Shown: piece by piece, positions 25,374 through 33,523 of the stretch
Layout of the letters: each line of letters starts with the position of its first letter
Numbering within the stretch: position 1 is the first letter of the stretch
Position numbers and translations under genes: made by a program
The notes under the pieces: model-generated
Told to the model about the DNA's origin: nothing
What the model saw: only the letters and a program-made list of their open reading frames with translations
Database searches by the model: none
Source of the DNA: Pseudomonas sp. PA27(2017)
Lineage (GTDB): Bacteria; Pseudomonadota; Gammaproteobacteria; Pseudomonadales; Pseudomonadaceae
Length of the DNA stretch: 64,000 bases
Direction of reading: 5' to 3'
Assembly: GCF_001945445.1 (NCBI RefSeq)
Contig: NZ_MSXW01000061.1
Coordinates: forward strand, 193,346 to 257,345

Positions 25374-26475
25374 GCACGTCCTCCTGTCTCAGGGGAGCGT
25401 CCAGCGTACCAACCGCCAGCCGTCGCCATGGCTCGATGCGCTCGAAGGTGCCACGCCAGATCAGCGAGACCTGCCGGGCATCCAGGTCGATGGCGACGGT
25501 ATCGAGCACCAGCGGCCCTTGCCGGCAAAGGCCGCTGGTAGTGGTCAGGGAGACCAGCGCCAGCACACCGGGTAGGCGGAAATGGGTCAGCCCTTCGGGC
25601 AGCAGGCCGAGCAGCGAGATGAATTCGTCGCCGGCCAGGTAGCCTGGCTGAACCAGGTCCGGCGGGGCGGCCTGGTAGAAGCGCTCGTCGAAATCATCGG
25701 GCAGCAGCGGGTAGCGCTCACGCTGCCAGTGCTCGTCGTAGGTGCCGGCGTATTGCAGGCGCTCCTGGCTCCAGCGGGCGAGGGGGGCGAGGCCCTGCGG
25801 CGGCAGGGCGTCATGGGGGCTAGCGACGGGCGCCTCGACATCCTCGATCTGCGGCGCCGGCAGTTCGCTTACTTCTTCGAGCCATTGGCGTAGCTGGGCC
25901 TGAGCCTCGGGTGACATCGCCTGAAGGTCGGCCTCGCTGGGCAGCCAGCCGCACCCGGCTGGATTCTGCGGGTTGTATACCCGCTCGATCTCGCCTTGCT
26001 CGCCCGTCCTTACGCTGTAGCAGCCGCCGAATGCGTAGCGGTAGTCGAGCGGCACCTGCGTGACGGATTCCGCGCCGCTCAGGCGCCATTGCTGCCCGTG
26101 GCGTTCGAAGCGCCGCGGGCCGTGCAACTGCAACAGCTTGCGCCGGTTGCCGACACGGATGCCGGCGAGCCAGCCCGGTTTGGCGACCCTGCCTTCACTG
26201 TGCGCCGTACCGGTGACGTAGATATCACTGGCCGGTTTGAGCAGCACCAGATCACCTTCGCGGCGCAGCACGCTCTGCAGAGGGTTGACCTCGGGATGAC
26301 CGTCATACTCATCGGCATAGACGATGGCGGCCTGCTTCGCGGCGCGCTGCAAAGGTTTATAGCGGTCGTTCAAGTCGAAGGTGCCGCGCAGCACCAGCAC
26401 GTCGTGGACGATGCCGCCCGGCCCGGTTTTCTCGAACCAGGCGTGGGGAAAGCCGCTGCGGTTATCGATCTGCAC
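25363..26475 (-). CDS. DUF2169 T6SS effector adaptor
   Basis: A 370-residue protein matching the DUF2169 family: opening FPHAWFEKTGPGG, VVLRG-like VLVLRGTFDL, and YRYAFGG with the later PPDLVQPGYLAGDE. DUF2169 proteins act as chaperones/adaptors that load DUF4150-type PAAR effectors onto VgrG. Its placement between vgrG and the DUF4150 effector, with an 11-base overlap to the effector, fits that role exactly. It acts in the producing cell's cytoplasm and is not expected to be secreted. Confidence 0.88.
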   Translation of the reverse strand: MQIDNRSGFPHAWFEKTGPGGIVHDVLVLRGTFDLNDRYKPLQRAAKQAAIVYADEYDGHPEVNPLQSVLRREGDLVLLKPASDIYVTGTAHSEGRVAKPGWLAGIRVGNRRKLLQLHGPRRFERHGQQWRLSGAESVTQVPLDYRYAFGGCYSVRTGEQGEIERVYNPQNPAGCGWLPSEADLQAMSPEAQAQLRQWLEEVSELPAPQIEDVEAPVASPHDALPPQGLAPLARWSQERLQYAGTYDEHWQRERYPLLPDDFDERFYQAAPPDLVQPGYLAGDEFISLLGLLPEGLTHFRLPGVLALVSLTTTSGLCRQGPLVLDTVAIDLDARQVSLIWRGTFERIEPWRRLAVGTLDAPLRQEDVHGA

Positions 26476-26496
26476 GGTGCGCCCGTTCGCCCGGGG

Positions 26497-27060
26497 TCAG
26501 ATTTCGTCGGGCAGCGCTGGCGCGGCCGTGACGAGCGACACGCTGTGCAGGCACTCGGGGTTGTTCTGCTTGAAGGCGAAGCGCAGTTGGCCCCAGGGCC
26601 GTGTGCTTTCCCAGACGCTGCTCTCGTGTAGCGAGCGACCACGCGGGGCCGAGACCAGCTGCAGCTCACCATATCGAGCCTGCAGCTCTTCGCGGCCGAT
26701 GCAGGCACCGCTCAGAAACAGACCGACGGTACCCTGTCCGCTCGCCTGCTCCTTGCTGAGCACCGTGAAACCGATCTGCGCGATGCGTACGTTGTCCAGC
26801 AAGGCCACATCGCCTCCAACCCAGCGAGCGCGATGTTCATCCTGCTTGTCCAGCTGCAAGGGACTACCGAGCGTCTGCTCGATCTTGGCCTTGGTCAGCG
26901 GTGCCTGTTGCGCCAATTGCTCGATGGCTTGCCAGAGCGTGAAAGAGGCTTGGTTCATCCGTTCGTTCTCGTTCGTTGTAGAGCAGGCTGTTGCGCTCGC
27001 CACCAGCAGATAGGCGAAGAGCCTGAAGAAAAGCCGTTTACTTGCCGACGTTGTCGTCAT
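26497..27060 (-). CDS. Probable periplasmic lipoprotein immunity protein for the VgrG metallopeptidase
   Basis: A 187-residue protein that starts inside the last 23 bases of vgrG, so the two are tightly coupled. The N-terminus has basic residues (KRLFFR), a hydrophobic run and a lipobox-like ASATAC, giving a likely lipidated cysteine at residue 26. This predicts a periplasmic, membrane-anchored protein. The remainder (IEQTLGSPLQLDKQDEH, then VRIAQIGFTVLS) belongs to no family I recognise. P. aeruginosa VgrG2b, which also carries a C-terminal metallopeptidase, is likewise encoded beside a lipoprotein immunity gene; the role here is inferred from that parallel and from position. Confidence 0.7.
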   Translation of the reverse strand: MTTTSASKRLFFRLFAYLLVASATACSTTNENERMNQASFTLWQAIEQLAQQAPLTKAKIEQTLGSPLQLDKQDEHRARWVGGDVALLDNVRIAQIGFTVLSKEQASGQGTVGLFLSGACIGREELQARYGELQLVSAPRGRSLHESSVWESTRPWGQLRFAFKQNNPECLHSVSLVTAAPALPDEI

Positions 27061-29770
27061 ACCAGCTGCCGTAGTAATCGTTGTACGTGACGAACTGGCC
27101 GTCGACCTTGACCGATGACGTCTCGCCGCCCCACAAGCGACCCACCGCCGAGCGTGCAGCGTCGCTGTTGCCGTTGCCGAGCAGTTGGTCGTAGGCCGCG
27201 TTGTAGCCGGCATGGTTGGCCGCCGAACCATTGATGCCGATGTCGGGGCCGCCGCTGGCGATGATTTCGCGCTGGACCTTGATGTTGTTCAGCACGGCTG
27301 CGCCTTCGTCCTTCAGCGCGCCATTGACGTATGCCGCCTTGGAGGACAAATCTTCCACGTACGGATTGGTGGCATGCCCCACTTCGTGGGCCAGCAACTG
27401 CGTCACCGTGTCGGGAGAGCCGCGCATGTCGCCATCGATGACGATCTTGCTGATGTCACCCTCCTGGGTGACGAAGGTCCCTTCGCCGGCAGGGCCATAT
27501 TCGATATCCCAGCCGTCTTCTTGCAGCGTGCGAAGATCCTTCTGCAGCGAGGGTGATTGCGCGGCGAGGCGATCCACCGCGTTGCCCAGCCCGGTGGTCA
27601 CCGCAGTGGGCGTCTGAGCTGCGGGCGAGCTGCTTTTCAGCGAAAGGCTGCTCTGCGCGTCGGCCGCCGGGCGCTTGTCATTGCCCTGGGCCGTTGGGCC
27701 TGCTTGTGAGCCGAGCCCGCGCACCACCCCGGCGATGGCCGCGAGCGCGCCCACCTGTGAGCCAGGTTCCAGCTTGCCGCTGTGCGCGGGGGCAGGTTGT
27801 GCAGTGCCCGAGTTGAGCAGGATGTCCGAAGGCGCATCGGCGTGCAGGTACTCCTGCGCCTTGAAATGGATGTCCTTGGCGCTGAGGTAGATGGCGTCCG
27901 GCGTCAGCGTCAGTTGTGAGCTGCCGACCTTGAATTCGATCTTGTCGCCGGCCGAAACGGCCCAGGTCTTGCCGATGAAGTCGGTGCGGTTCATGCCCAC
28001 GGCCGAGAACATGGCCATGCCGACGTTGCGGTTATAGCCCAGGCCGACGTTGGTCATCTTCGCCATGCCGATGCTTTCGACCTTGAAGCGACCGATGTTG
28101 ACCGTCTTGTTGTGGCCAATGCTGTAACGCTCGTTGCGGGCGATCTTCTTGGTGCGATTGGCGCCCACGTCGACGGTCTCGTTACGGCCGATGGATTTGC
28201 TGCGGTCGCGGCCGACGGCGTGGGTTTCGTCCTGCTCGACGACGATGTTCTGGTTGCGTTCGGCATGGATGTACAGCTGCTCTTCGCCCTTCTTGTCCTC
28301 CATGCGGATTTCATTGAACTGAGCAGGTGTGCCGCCCTTGCTCGAGCGGCTCTTGATGCCGCTCTGGGTGGCGTTGGCCGGAAGGTCGTAGGGCACCGTC
28401 TGTTCGGCGTTGTAGACGCGGCCAGTGATGATCGGCCGGTCGGGGTCACCTTCCAGGAAGCTGACGATCACTTCCTGGCCGATGCGTGGAATCTGGATCG
28501 CGCCCCAGTTCTTGCCCGCCCAGTTCTGCGACACGCGAATCCAGCATGAGCTGTTCTCGTTGGATTGGTCGTGGCGGTCCCAGTAGAAGTGCACCTTCAC
28601 GCGACCGTACTGGTCGGTCCAGATTTCCTCACCCTGGGGGCCGACCACCAATGCCGTTTGCGGGCCCTGCACGATGGGCTGCACGGTCAGCGGTAGCGGA
28701 CGGAACACCTGGCTGGCATCGATACAGTCGAGGCGGCTGTCGAATTGCAGCGGTTCATCATGGGTGTTGTTCTCGAAGGCTTCCTGAACGATCTGGTAGT
28801 CGGCACTGACGGTCAGGTATTCGCGGTTCTGATCGGCGCGTGGGTAACCGGTCATGCTGAACAGGTGGCCGGAGCCGATGCCGCGGGCGTTGGTACGCAG
28901 CTGAATGCGCTCGTACTGGGTCTGGATGGCCTCGATACGGTTGCGGGCGTATTGCTCGCCGTCCTTGCTCTGCACGTATTCGCCGGGGTAGTCGAACAGC
29001 GGATGACCGGCGTTGCTGTGCGCCCGTGAGACGATCGAACGTACTTCCAGGCGGGCGCTGGGGCGCTGGAAGTCGTAGTCGTTGAGCTCCAGCGAACCGG
29101 GTTGTACCTCGTGATCGAGGTGCCAGTCGTAGATGTGATCGCGCTCGCGCATCTGATCTTCCAGGGGGAAGAAGGGAACGCTGGCGTAGCCCGGTGCTGC
29201 TCGATGCGCACCGTAGGCGTCGCACAGCACCAGCACGTGGCGGGCCTGCTCGTGGCGGAAGTAGTAGTAGATCCCTTCCTGCTCGAGCAGCCGGCTGACG
29301 AAGTCCAGGCTGGTTTCCCGGTACTGAACGCAGTAGTCCCACTCGCGGTAGGTGCGCGTCAGCGCGTCTTCGAAGTCGGAGAAGCCCAGGTCGCGAAACA
29401 CCTGCTTGACGATGTCGGGCACCGTCTTGTTCTGGAATATCCGGCAGTCGGAGGTCCGCGAGAGCAGCCACAACCAGGGTTTGAGGGTGACCCGGTAGCT
29501 GGCGAATTGTCCGCTACCGGCCGCCTGGCTGCAGCGCGCGGCGATACCGTGAAAATAACGGTCGCTGCCGTCGGCCAGTTGCAGGGTCAGGCCCATGGGC
29601 TTACCGAGCAAGGCGTTGAGCGGTAGCGAGTGGTCCTCGGATATCAACGCCAACTCGTAGGCGAATGGCCGGCTGAGCTCATCCCGGCCTTCCATGCGGC
29701 GCAGCACCAGCACGTCACCACCCAGCGGGCTGGTGACGATGGCCATGCGTGCATCCTGAGTAATTGCCAT
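27038..29770 (-). CDS. vgrG: VgrG spike protein fused to a C-terminal HEVGH metallopeptidase
   Basis: A 910-residue specialised VgrG. Residues about 10-540 are the gp27/gp5-like spike core (RDELSRPFAYEL, DYCVQYRETSLDFVSRLLEQEG, TDQYGRVKVHFYWDRH, SCWIRVSQNWAGKNWG). A beta-helical repeat region (GRDRSKSIGRNETVDVGANR) and a DUF2345-like part follow to about 660, then a Ser/Ala/Gln linker. The last 170 residues contain a zinc peptidase motif, LLAHEVGH (H795-H799), with a possible third ligand in KDEGAAV about 30 residues on. It probably acts in the target periplasm, since the adjacent immunity candidate is a lipoprotein. ATG 29770 follows GAGGAC. Confidence 0.9.
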   Translation of the reverse strand: MAITQDARMAIVTSPLGGDVLVLRRMEGRDELSRPFAYELALISEDHSLPLNALLGKPMGLTLQLADGSDRYFHGIAARCSQAAGSGQFASYRVTLKPWLWLLSRTSDCRIFQNKTVPDIVKQVFRDLGFSDFEDALTRTYREWDYCVQYRETSLDFVSRLLEQEGIYYYFRHEQARHVLVLCDAYGAHRAAPGYASVPFFPLEDQMRERDHIYDWHLDHEVQPGSLELNDYDFQRPSARLEVRSIVSRAHSNAGHPLFDYPGEYVQSKDGEQYARNRIEAIQTQYERIQLRTNARGIGSGHLFSMTGYPRADQNREYLTVSADYQIVQEAFENNTHDEPLQFDSRLDCIDASQVFRPLPLTVQPIVQGPQTALVVGPQGEEIWTDQYGRVKVHFYWDRHDQSNENSSCWIRVSQNWAGKNWGAIQIPRIGQEVIVSFLEGDPDRPIITGRVYNAEQTVPYDLPANATQSGIKSRSSKGGTPAQFNEIRMEDKKGEEQLYIHAERNQNIVVEQDETHAVGRDRSKSIGRNETVDVGANRTKKIARNERYSIGHNKTVNIGRFKVESIGMAKMTNVGLGYNRNVGMAMFSAVGMNRTDFIGKTWAVSAGDKIEFKVGSSQLTLTPDAIYLSAKDIHFKAQEYLHADAPSDILLNSGTAQPAPAHSGKLEPGSQVGALAAIAGVVRGLGSQAGPTAQGNDKRPAADAQSSLSLKSSSPAAQTPTAVTTGLGNAVDRLAAQSPSLQKDLRTLQEDGWDIEYGPAGEGTFVTQEGDISKIVIDGDMRGSPDTVTQLLAHEVGHATNPYVEDLSSKAAYVNGALKDEGAAVLNNIKVQREIIASGGPDIGINGSAANHAGYNAAYDQLLGNGNSDAARSAVGRLWGGETSSVKVDGQFVTYNDYYGSWYDDNVGK

Positions 29771-29795
29771 CAAGCGTCCTCTCGCGCGGCGGGCG

Positions 29796-32498
29796 TTATT
29801 GCACCTGTTCGAACTGGTAATGCAGATCCTGGTTCTGCACGCTCACCTGCACGCTGGCGAGCGGCTTGCCTTCGAGCAGGCGGCCGAGGAACTCACGGCT
29901 CATGTCCGGGAGCATGCTGTTGGTGAGGATCGCGTCGATCTGCCGGCCGCCGCTCTCGTTCTCGGTGCAGCGCGACACCACCAGGTCGACCACCGCATCG
30001 TCGTAACTGAACGGCACCTTGTGGGTGCTTTCGATGCGCTTCTTGATGCGCTCCAGCTGCAGGCGGGTGATGGCCTTGAGCATGTCGTCCGACAGCGGGT
30101 AGTAGGGGATGGTCACCAGGCGGCCGAGCAGGGCTGGCGGGAAGATCTTCAGCAGCGGCTCGCGCAGCGCCTTGGCGATGCCTTCGGGCTCTGGCATCAG
30201 TTCCGGGTCGCTGCACAGCCCGGCGATCATCTCGGTGCCGGCATTGGTGGTCAGCAGGATCAGGGTGTTCTTGAAGTCGATCTGGCGGCCTTCGCCGTCT
30301 TCCATCACGCCCTTGTCGAACACCTGGAAGAAAATCTCGTGGACGTCCGGGTGCGCCTTCTCGACCTCGTCGAGCAATACCACGCTGTAGGGGCGTCGGC
30401 GCACCGCTTCGGTCAGTACGCCACCCTCGCCGTAGCCGATGTAGCCCGGTGGCGCGCCCTTGAGGGTGGACACCGTGTGGGCTTCCTGGAACTCGCTCAT
30501 GTTGATGGTGATGACGTTCTGCTCACCGCCATACAGGGCTTCGGCCAGGGCCAGGGCGGTTTCGGTCTTGCCCACGCCGGAGGTGCCGGCGAGCATGAAC
30601 ACGCCGATCGGCTTGTTGGGGTTGTCGAGCCCGGCGCGGGAGGTCTGGATGCGCTTGGCGATCATCTCCAGGGCGTGGTCCTGGCCGATGATGCGTTTCT
30701 TCAGGTGCGCATCCAGCTTGAGAACGGTCTCGATCTCGTTGCGCGCCATGCGCCCGACCGGAATGCCGGTCCAGTCGGCGACCACCGAGGCCACGGCCTG
30801 GTAATCGACGGTCGACAGGATCAGCGGGTCTTCGCCCTGCAGGGCGCTCAGGCGGCTCTGCAGGTCGGCGAGTTTACTGCGCAGGGTGGCGTGTTCCTCG
30901 TCGCTCAGACGGGCAGCGCCGGCCTCGCGGCTGGTCTCGTCCACCGGTTCGGCGGCCGCGCGCAGGCTGGCGCGGGTGGCCAGCAGTTCGTCGACCAGCG
31001 CCTTTTCCTCGCTCCAGCGCGCTTCCAGGCCGGCCAGGCGGCTGCGCTCTTCGGCCAGCGCGAACTCGCTGTCGCGGCGGCGGCTGCCGATGTTCACGCC
31101 GATGGCCTCTTCACGGCCGATGATCGCCAGCTCGGTTTCCAGCGCTTCGATGCGTCGACGGCTGTCGTCCACCTCGGCTGGCACCGCGTGCAGGCTGATG
31201 GCCACGCGTGCGCAGGCGGTATCGAGCAGGCTGACCGACTTGTCCGGCAACTGACGCGCCGGAATGTAGCGATGCGACAGCTTGACCGAGGCCTCCAGGG
31301 CTTCGTCGAGAATCTGCACCTGATGGTGCTTTTCCATGGTCGAGGCAACGCCGCGCATCATCAGGATGGCGCGATGCTCGGAAGGCTCGTCGACCTGCAC
31401 CACCTGGAAGCGACGGGTCAGGGCCGGATCCTTCTCGATGTGTTTCTTGTACTCGGCCCAGGTAGTGGCTGCCACGGTACGCAGGGTGCCGCGGGCCAGG
31501 GCCGGCTTGAGCAGGTTGGCGGCGTCGCCGGTGCCGGCCGCGCCACCTGCGCCGACCAGGGTGTGGGCTTCGTCGATGAACAGGATGATCGGCTTGGGCG
31601 AGCTCTGCACGTCCTCGATGACCTGACGCAGGCGCTGTTCGAACTCGCCCTTCATGCTGGCGCCGGCCTGCAGCAGGCCGACGTCCAGGCTGCGCAGCTC
31701 GACGTCCTTGAGGCTCGGCGGCACGTCGCCGGCGACGATGCGCAGGGCGAAGCCTTCGACTACTGCAGTCTTGCCCACGCCGGCCTCACCGGTGAGGATC
31801 GGGTTGTTCTGCCGGCGACGCATGAGGATATCGACCAGTTGGCGGATCTCGTCGTCACGGCCGACGATGGGGTCGAGCTTGCCGCTGCGCGCCTGCTCGG
31901 TGAGGTCGACGGTGAAGCGCTTGAGCGCTTCCTGCTTGCCCATGGCGCTCGGCGCGATGGCGCCGCTGGCCTCGCCCGGCGCGGCGCCGGCCTGGAAGCC
32001 GTCAGTGGCGGTCAGGGCGTTCTCCGGCGAGGTGCCGACCACTTCGTCGAAGCGCTCGGTGAGGGTCTCGACCTTGAGTTTGTCGAACTCACGGGAGATG
32101 GCCAGCAGCGCGTTGCGCAGGCTTGGCGTCTTGAGGATGCCGACGATCAGGTAGCCGGTGCGCACCTGGCTTTCGCCGAACATCAGGCTACCGTACACCC
32201 AGCCGCGCTCGACCGCTTCCTCGACATGGGAAGACAGGTCGGTGATCGAAGTGGAACCACGCGGCAGCCGGTCCAGGGCCTCGGTGATGTCCTTGGCCAG
32301 GCGCGCCGGCTCGATGCTGAACTGGCGGATGATCTGGTGCAGATCGGAATCCTGCAACTGCAGGATCTGGTGCAGCCAGTGGCTCAGTTCGACATAGGGG
32401 TTGCCACGCAGCTTGCAGAACACGGTGGCGGCTTCGATGGCCTTGTAAGCGACGCTGTTGAGCTTGCCGAACAACGCGGCGCGACTGATTTCACTCAT
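29796..32498 (-). CDS. tssH: ClpV/TssH AAA+ ATPase of T6SS
   Basis: A 900-residue Clp/Hsp100 ATPase. The N-terminal domain (1-160) binds the sheath subunit TssC. The first AAA module has Walker A GEAGVGKT (237-244) and Walker B LFIDEAH; a coiled-coil middle domain follows (about 420-540). The second AAA module has Walker A GTSGVGKT (about 635) and LLDEVEKAH. It recycles contracted TssBC sheaths after firing. The gene lies 11 bases after tssG and 26 bases before vgrG, as in HSI-1. Confidence 0.95.
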   Translation of the reverse strand: MSEISRAALFGKLNSVAYKAIEAATVFCKLRGNPYVELSHWLHQILQLQDSDLHQIIRQFSIEPARLAKDITEALDRLPRGSTSITDLSSHVEEAVERGWVYGSLMFGESQVRTGYLIVGILKTPSLRNALLAISREFDKLKVETLTERFDEVVGTSPENALTATDGFQAGAAPGEASGAIAPSAMGKQEALKRFTVDLTEQARSGKLDPIVGRDDEIRQLVDILMRRRQNNPILTGEAGVGKTAVVEGFALRIVAGDVPPSLKDVELRSLDVGLLQAGASMKGEFEQRLRQVIEDVQSSPKPIILFIDEAHTLVGAGGAAGTGDAANLLKPALARGTLRTVAATTWAEYKKHIEKDPALTRRFQVVQVDEPSEHRAILMMRGVASTMEKHHQVQILDEALEASVKLSHRYIPARQLPDKSVSLLDTACARVAISLHAVPAEVDDSRRRIEALETELAIIGREEAIGVNIGSRRRDSEFALAEERSRLAGLEARWSEEKALVDELLATRASLRAAAEPVDETSREAGAARLSDEEHATLRSKLADLQSRLSALQGEDPLILSTVDYQAVASVVADWTGIPVGRMARNEIETVLKLDAHLKKRIIGQDHALEMIAKRIQTSRAGLDNPNKPIGVFMLAGTSGVGKTETALALAEALYGGEQNVITINMSEFQEAHTVSTLKGAPPGYIGYGEGGVLTEAVRRRPYSVVLLDEVEKAHPDVHEIFFQVFDKGVMEDGEGRQIDFKNTLILLTTNAGTEMIAGLCSDPELMPEPEGIAKALREPLLKIFPPALLGRLVTIPYYPLSDDMLKAITRLQLERIKKRIESTHKVPFSYDDAVVDLVVSRCTENESGGRQIDAILTNSMLPDMSREFLGRLLEGKPLASVQVSVQNQDLHYQFEQVQ

Positions 32499-32509
32499 TT
32501 TCCTGTCCT

Positions 32510-33523
32510 CTAATTCGGGGTAGTGAGCGGCTGGGTGGCGACGTGATGCCTATCCAGCAGCAGATCCTTTGCATCCTCGCGCGGCTTGCCGAGCCAGGTA
32601 TCGAAGCCGAGTCGGCAGCCGCCATCCAGTGACGCGGGCGGTACCTCCTCCTGTTTGAGCACCAGGTTGGTGTCCCAGTCCAGTTCCATGCCGACGTACT
32701 CGGCCACCCACGCCGCCAGCTCGGCGAGCAGCGGCTGGTCGGGCAGGAAACGGCGGTATTGCGCCAGGCTCAGTGGGCCGATGCGCAGGCGGAATTTGTG
32801 TTGCCGGTCCCATACGTGGGTGCCCAGACACAGGTCCATGCCCAGGGTGCAGGTGCTGGCACCCAGGCGGCTGTATTCCGGCAGCGGCAGCCACTGGCCG
32901 ATGTATTCCTCGAGCGCCACCGGCACGCCGAAGTACTCGGCAACAATGGCCTGCAGCCCGTCGGGATAGCGGGTCTGGCTGGCCAGATGGCCGGTGAAGT
33001 AATAGCGCGCCGCGTCCGGGATCGGGCCCTGGCCGAGCAGGCTTTCCATGCCGCGGCCGGATAGCGCACCGAGGCGCGGCGACCAGTAGTCGTCAGCGGC
33101 GCGATCCTGGGCCACCGTTGGCCGGGCTTCGGCCCAGGCGCGGTAGAACAGAGTCAGCAGGCGGTGGTTGAAGACGTCGAGAAAACGCTTGAAAGTGGCA
33201 TCGCCATGGTGGCGCTGGCGCTCGCGGGCGTGCTCGGTGAGGTGGATCGGCAGCGGTCCGTTGGGCCCGGTCAGGCCGAAGAAGAACTGCTCGATACGCG
33301 GCGTGCCGGTGCTGTCGTGGATGACGCTGGCCAGGGTAGAAGGCGCGAAGCCGCAGTCCGGCTTCTGGCCGAGGCGCAGCGGGTCGTCGACCAGGCGCAC
33401 GGAATGGCCGAGGCGCGGGCGCTCCGGGTACTCGCACTCGATGCGCCGCATGGCCTGGAAAAAATCGTAGTTCCAGGGCGTTTCGGCCATCGCCGCCAGG
33501 CTGTTCACAGCGTCGGCCGACAT
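32510..33523 (-). CDS. tssG: TssG, T6SS baseplate subunit
   Basis: A 337-residue baseplate wedge protein. The opening WNYDFFQAMRRIECEYPERPRLGHS and the later stretches FGLTGPNGPLPIHLTEHARE and NHRLLTLFYRAW are typical of TssG. It forms the wedge with TssF and TssE and docks on TssK. Two ATGs are possible, 33541 and 33523; the second has GGAGG upstream within reach and is used here. Either way the start lies inside the end of tssF, indicating coupled translation. Confidence 0.9.
   Translation of the reverse strand: MSADAVNSLAAMAETPWNYDFFQAMRRIECEYPERPRLGHSVRLVDDPLRLGQKPDCGFAPSTLASVIHDSTGTPRIEQFFFGLTGPNGPLPIHLTEHARERQRHHGDATFKRFLDVFNHRLLTLFYRAWAEARPTVAQDRAADDYWSPRLGALSGRGMESLLGQGPIPDAARYYFTGHLASQTRYPDGLQAIVAEYFGVPVALEEYIGQWLPLPEYSRLGASTCTLGMDLCLGTHVWDRQHKFRLRIGPLSLAQYRRFLPDQPLLAELAAWVAEYVGMELDWDTNLVLKQEEVPPASLDGGCRLGFDTWLGKPREDAKDLLLDRHHVATQPLTTPN

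Noticed and set aside
29799..32513. A 904-codon open frame on the plus strand, opposite clpV
   Set aside because: Antisense to a complete ClpV with all ATPase motifs; composition is that of a mirror frame and there is no ribosome site.
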